From contig CAMCER010000045.1 of the NCBI GenBank assembly GCA_945873875.1, forward strand, positions 1-6,611: DNA of 6,611 bases, in the 5' to 3' direction. The notes below the pieces were generated by a model that saw nothing but the letters and a program-made list of their open reading frames with translations, had not been told where the DNA came from and ran no database searches. The stretch is from an uncultured Clostridia bacterium. GTDB lineage: Bacteria > Bacillota_A > Clostridia > Peptostreptococcales > Anaerovoracaceae. Positions 6,557 through 6,611 of this stretch are shown here, piece after piece; position 1 is the first letter of the stretch, and the number at the start of each line of letters is the position of its first letter. The position numbers and the translations under genes are program-made.

Positions 6557-6611
6557 TTTCTGAAGCCCCTGAATGGGACTGTTTCTGCAGCCCCTTAATG
6601 GAGCTTTTTCT
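6557..6611. repeat. 25-bp tandem repeat, continuing past the window edge
   Basis: Unit 1 (6557-6581) and unit 2 (6582-6606) share 20 of 25 bases. The last five bases, TTTCT, restart the unit, so the array very likely extends to the right. The shared core on the plus strand is TTTCTGNAGCCCCTNAATGG. A period of 25 shifts frame between units, so the array is unlikely to encode a repeated peptide, although two minus-strand frames stay open through it. Confidence 0.75.

Larger units (their letters stand above)
6131..6611. other. 480-base non-coding, repeat-rich region upstream of the operon
   Basis: No open frame here looks like a real gene. From the operon outward it contains a candidate promoter, a 10-bp palindrome, a hairpin (6314-6350), three to four 35-bp tandem repeats (6356-6487), a minus-strand intrinsic terminator (6499-6527) and a 25-bp tandem repeat running off the end. 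Both repeat periods are not multiples of three, so short open frames that cross them read each unit in a different frame, which argues against coding. The strand-specific terminator shows that something transcribed leftward ends here, from beyond 6611 or from within the 25-bp repeat. The operon therefore probably starts its own transcript between 6131 and about 6495. Confidence 0.7.

Overview
The window carries a compact minus-strand housekeeping cluster followed by an unusually structured, apparently non-coding stretch at its right end. Read in the direction of transcription (high to low coordinates) the genes are: a SpoU/TrmH-family RNA methyltransferase (5300-6121), pheS (4165-5187), pheT (1658-4153), a long coiled-coil zapA (1068-1628) and the first 337 codons of mutS2 (1-1013, running off the left edge inside its Walker A motif). 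Shine-Dalgarno motifs of the AGGAGG type, near 50% GC, frequent AGA/AGG and ATA codons, and the ysgA-pheS-pheT-zapA-mutS2 order all point to a member of the Bacillota, most likely a Clostridia-class anaerobe. I cannot name the genus. The order matches the Bacillus subtilis ysgA-pheST-rnhC-zapA-cvpA-polX-mutS2 region, but the genes that stand between pheT and mutS2 there, other than zapA, are missing.

The cluster looks like one transcription unit. The pheS-pheT gap is 11 bases, with the pheT ribosome site overlapping the pheS stop codon. The pheT-zapA gap is 29 bases and contains a perfect 11-bp tandem duplication of the ribosome-binding sequence. The zapA-mutS2 gap is 54 bases and in frame, so only one amber codon separates the two reading frames. 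The gap between the methyltransferase and pheS is 112 bases and holds only a small hairpin. The genes are tied by housekeeping roles (rRNA/tRNA modification, Phe-tRNA charging, Z-ring assembly, DNA or ribosome quality control) rather than by one pathway. No phenylalanine T-box leader is visible before pheS or before the operon.

The 480 bases upstream of the operon (6131-6611) hold no convincing gene. From right to left they contain a 25-bp tandem repeat that runs off the window edge, a strong minus-strand intrinsic terminator (hairpin 6499-6527 plus U-run), three to four 35-bp tandem repeats (6356-6487), a 10-bp inverted-repeat hairpin (6314-6350), a 10-bp palindrome (6190-6199) and a candidate sigma-A promoter (6158-6186). 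The terminator, the hairpin and the methyltransferase start region share the 7-mer TGCACGC or its complement, so alternative RNA pairings are possible. This stretch is the part of the window most worth a second look; the protein-coding part is ordinary, apart from small oddities noted in the findings.
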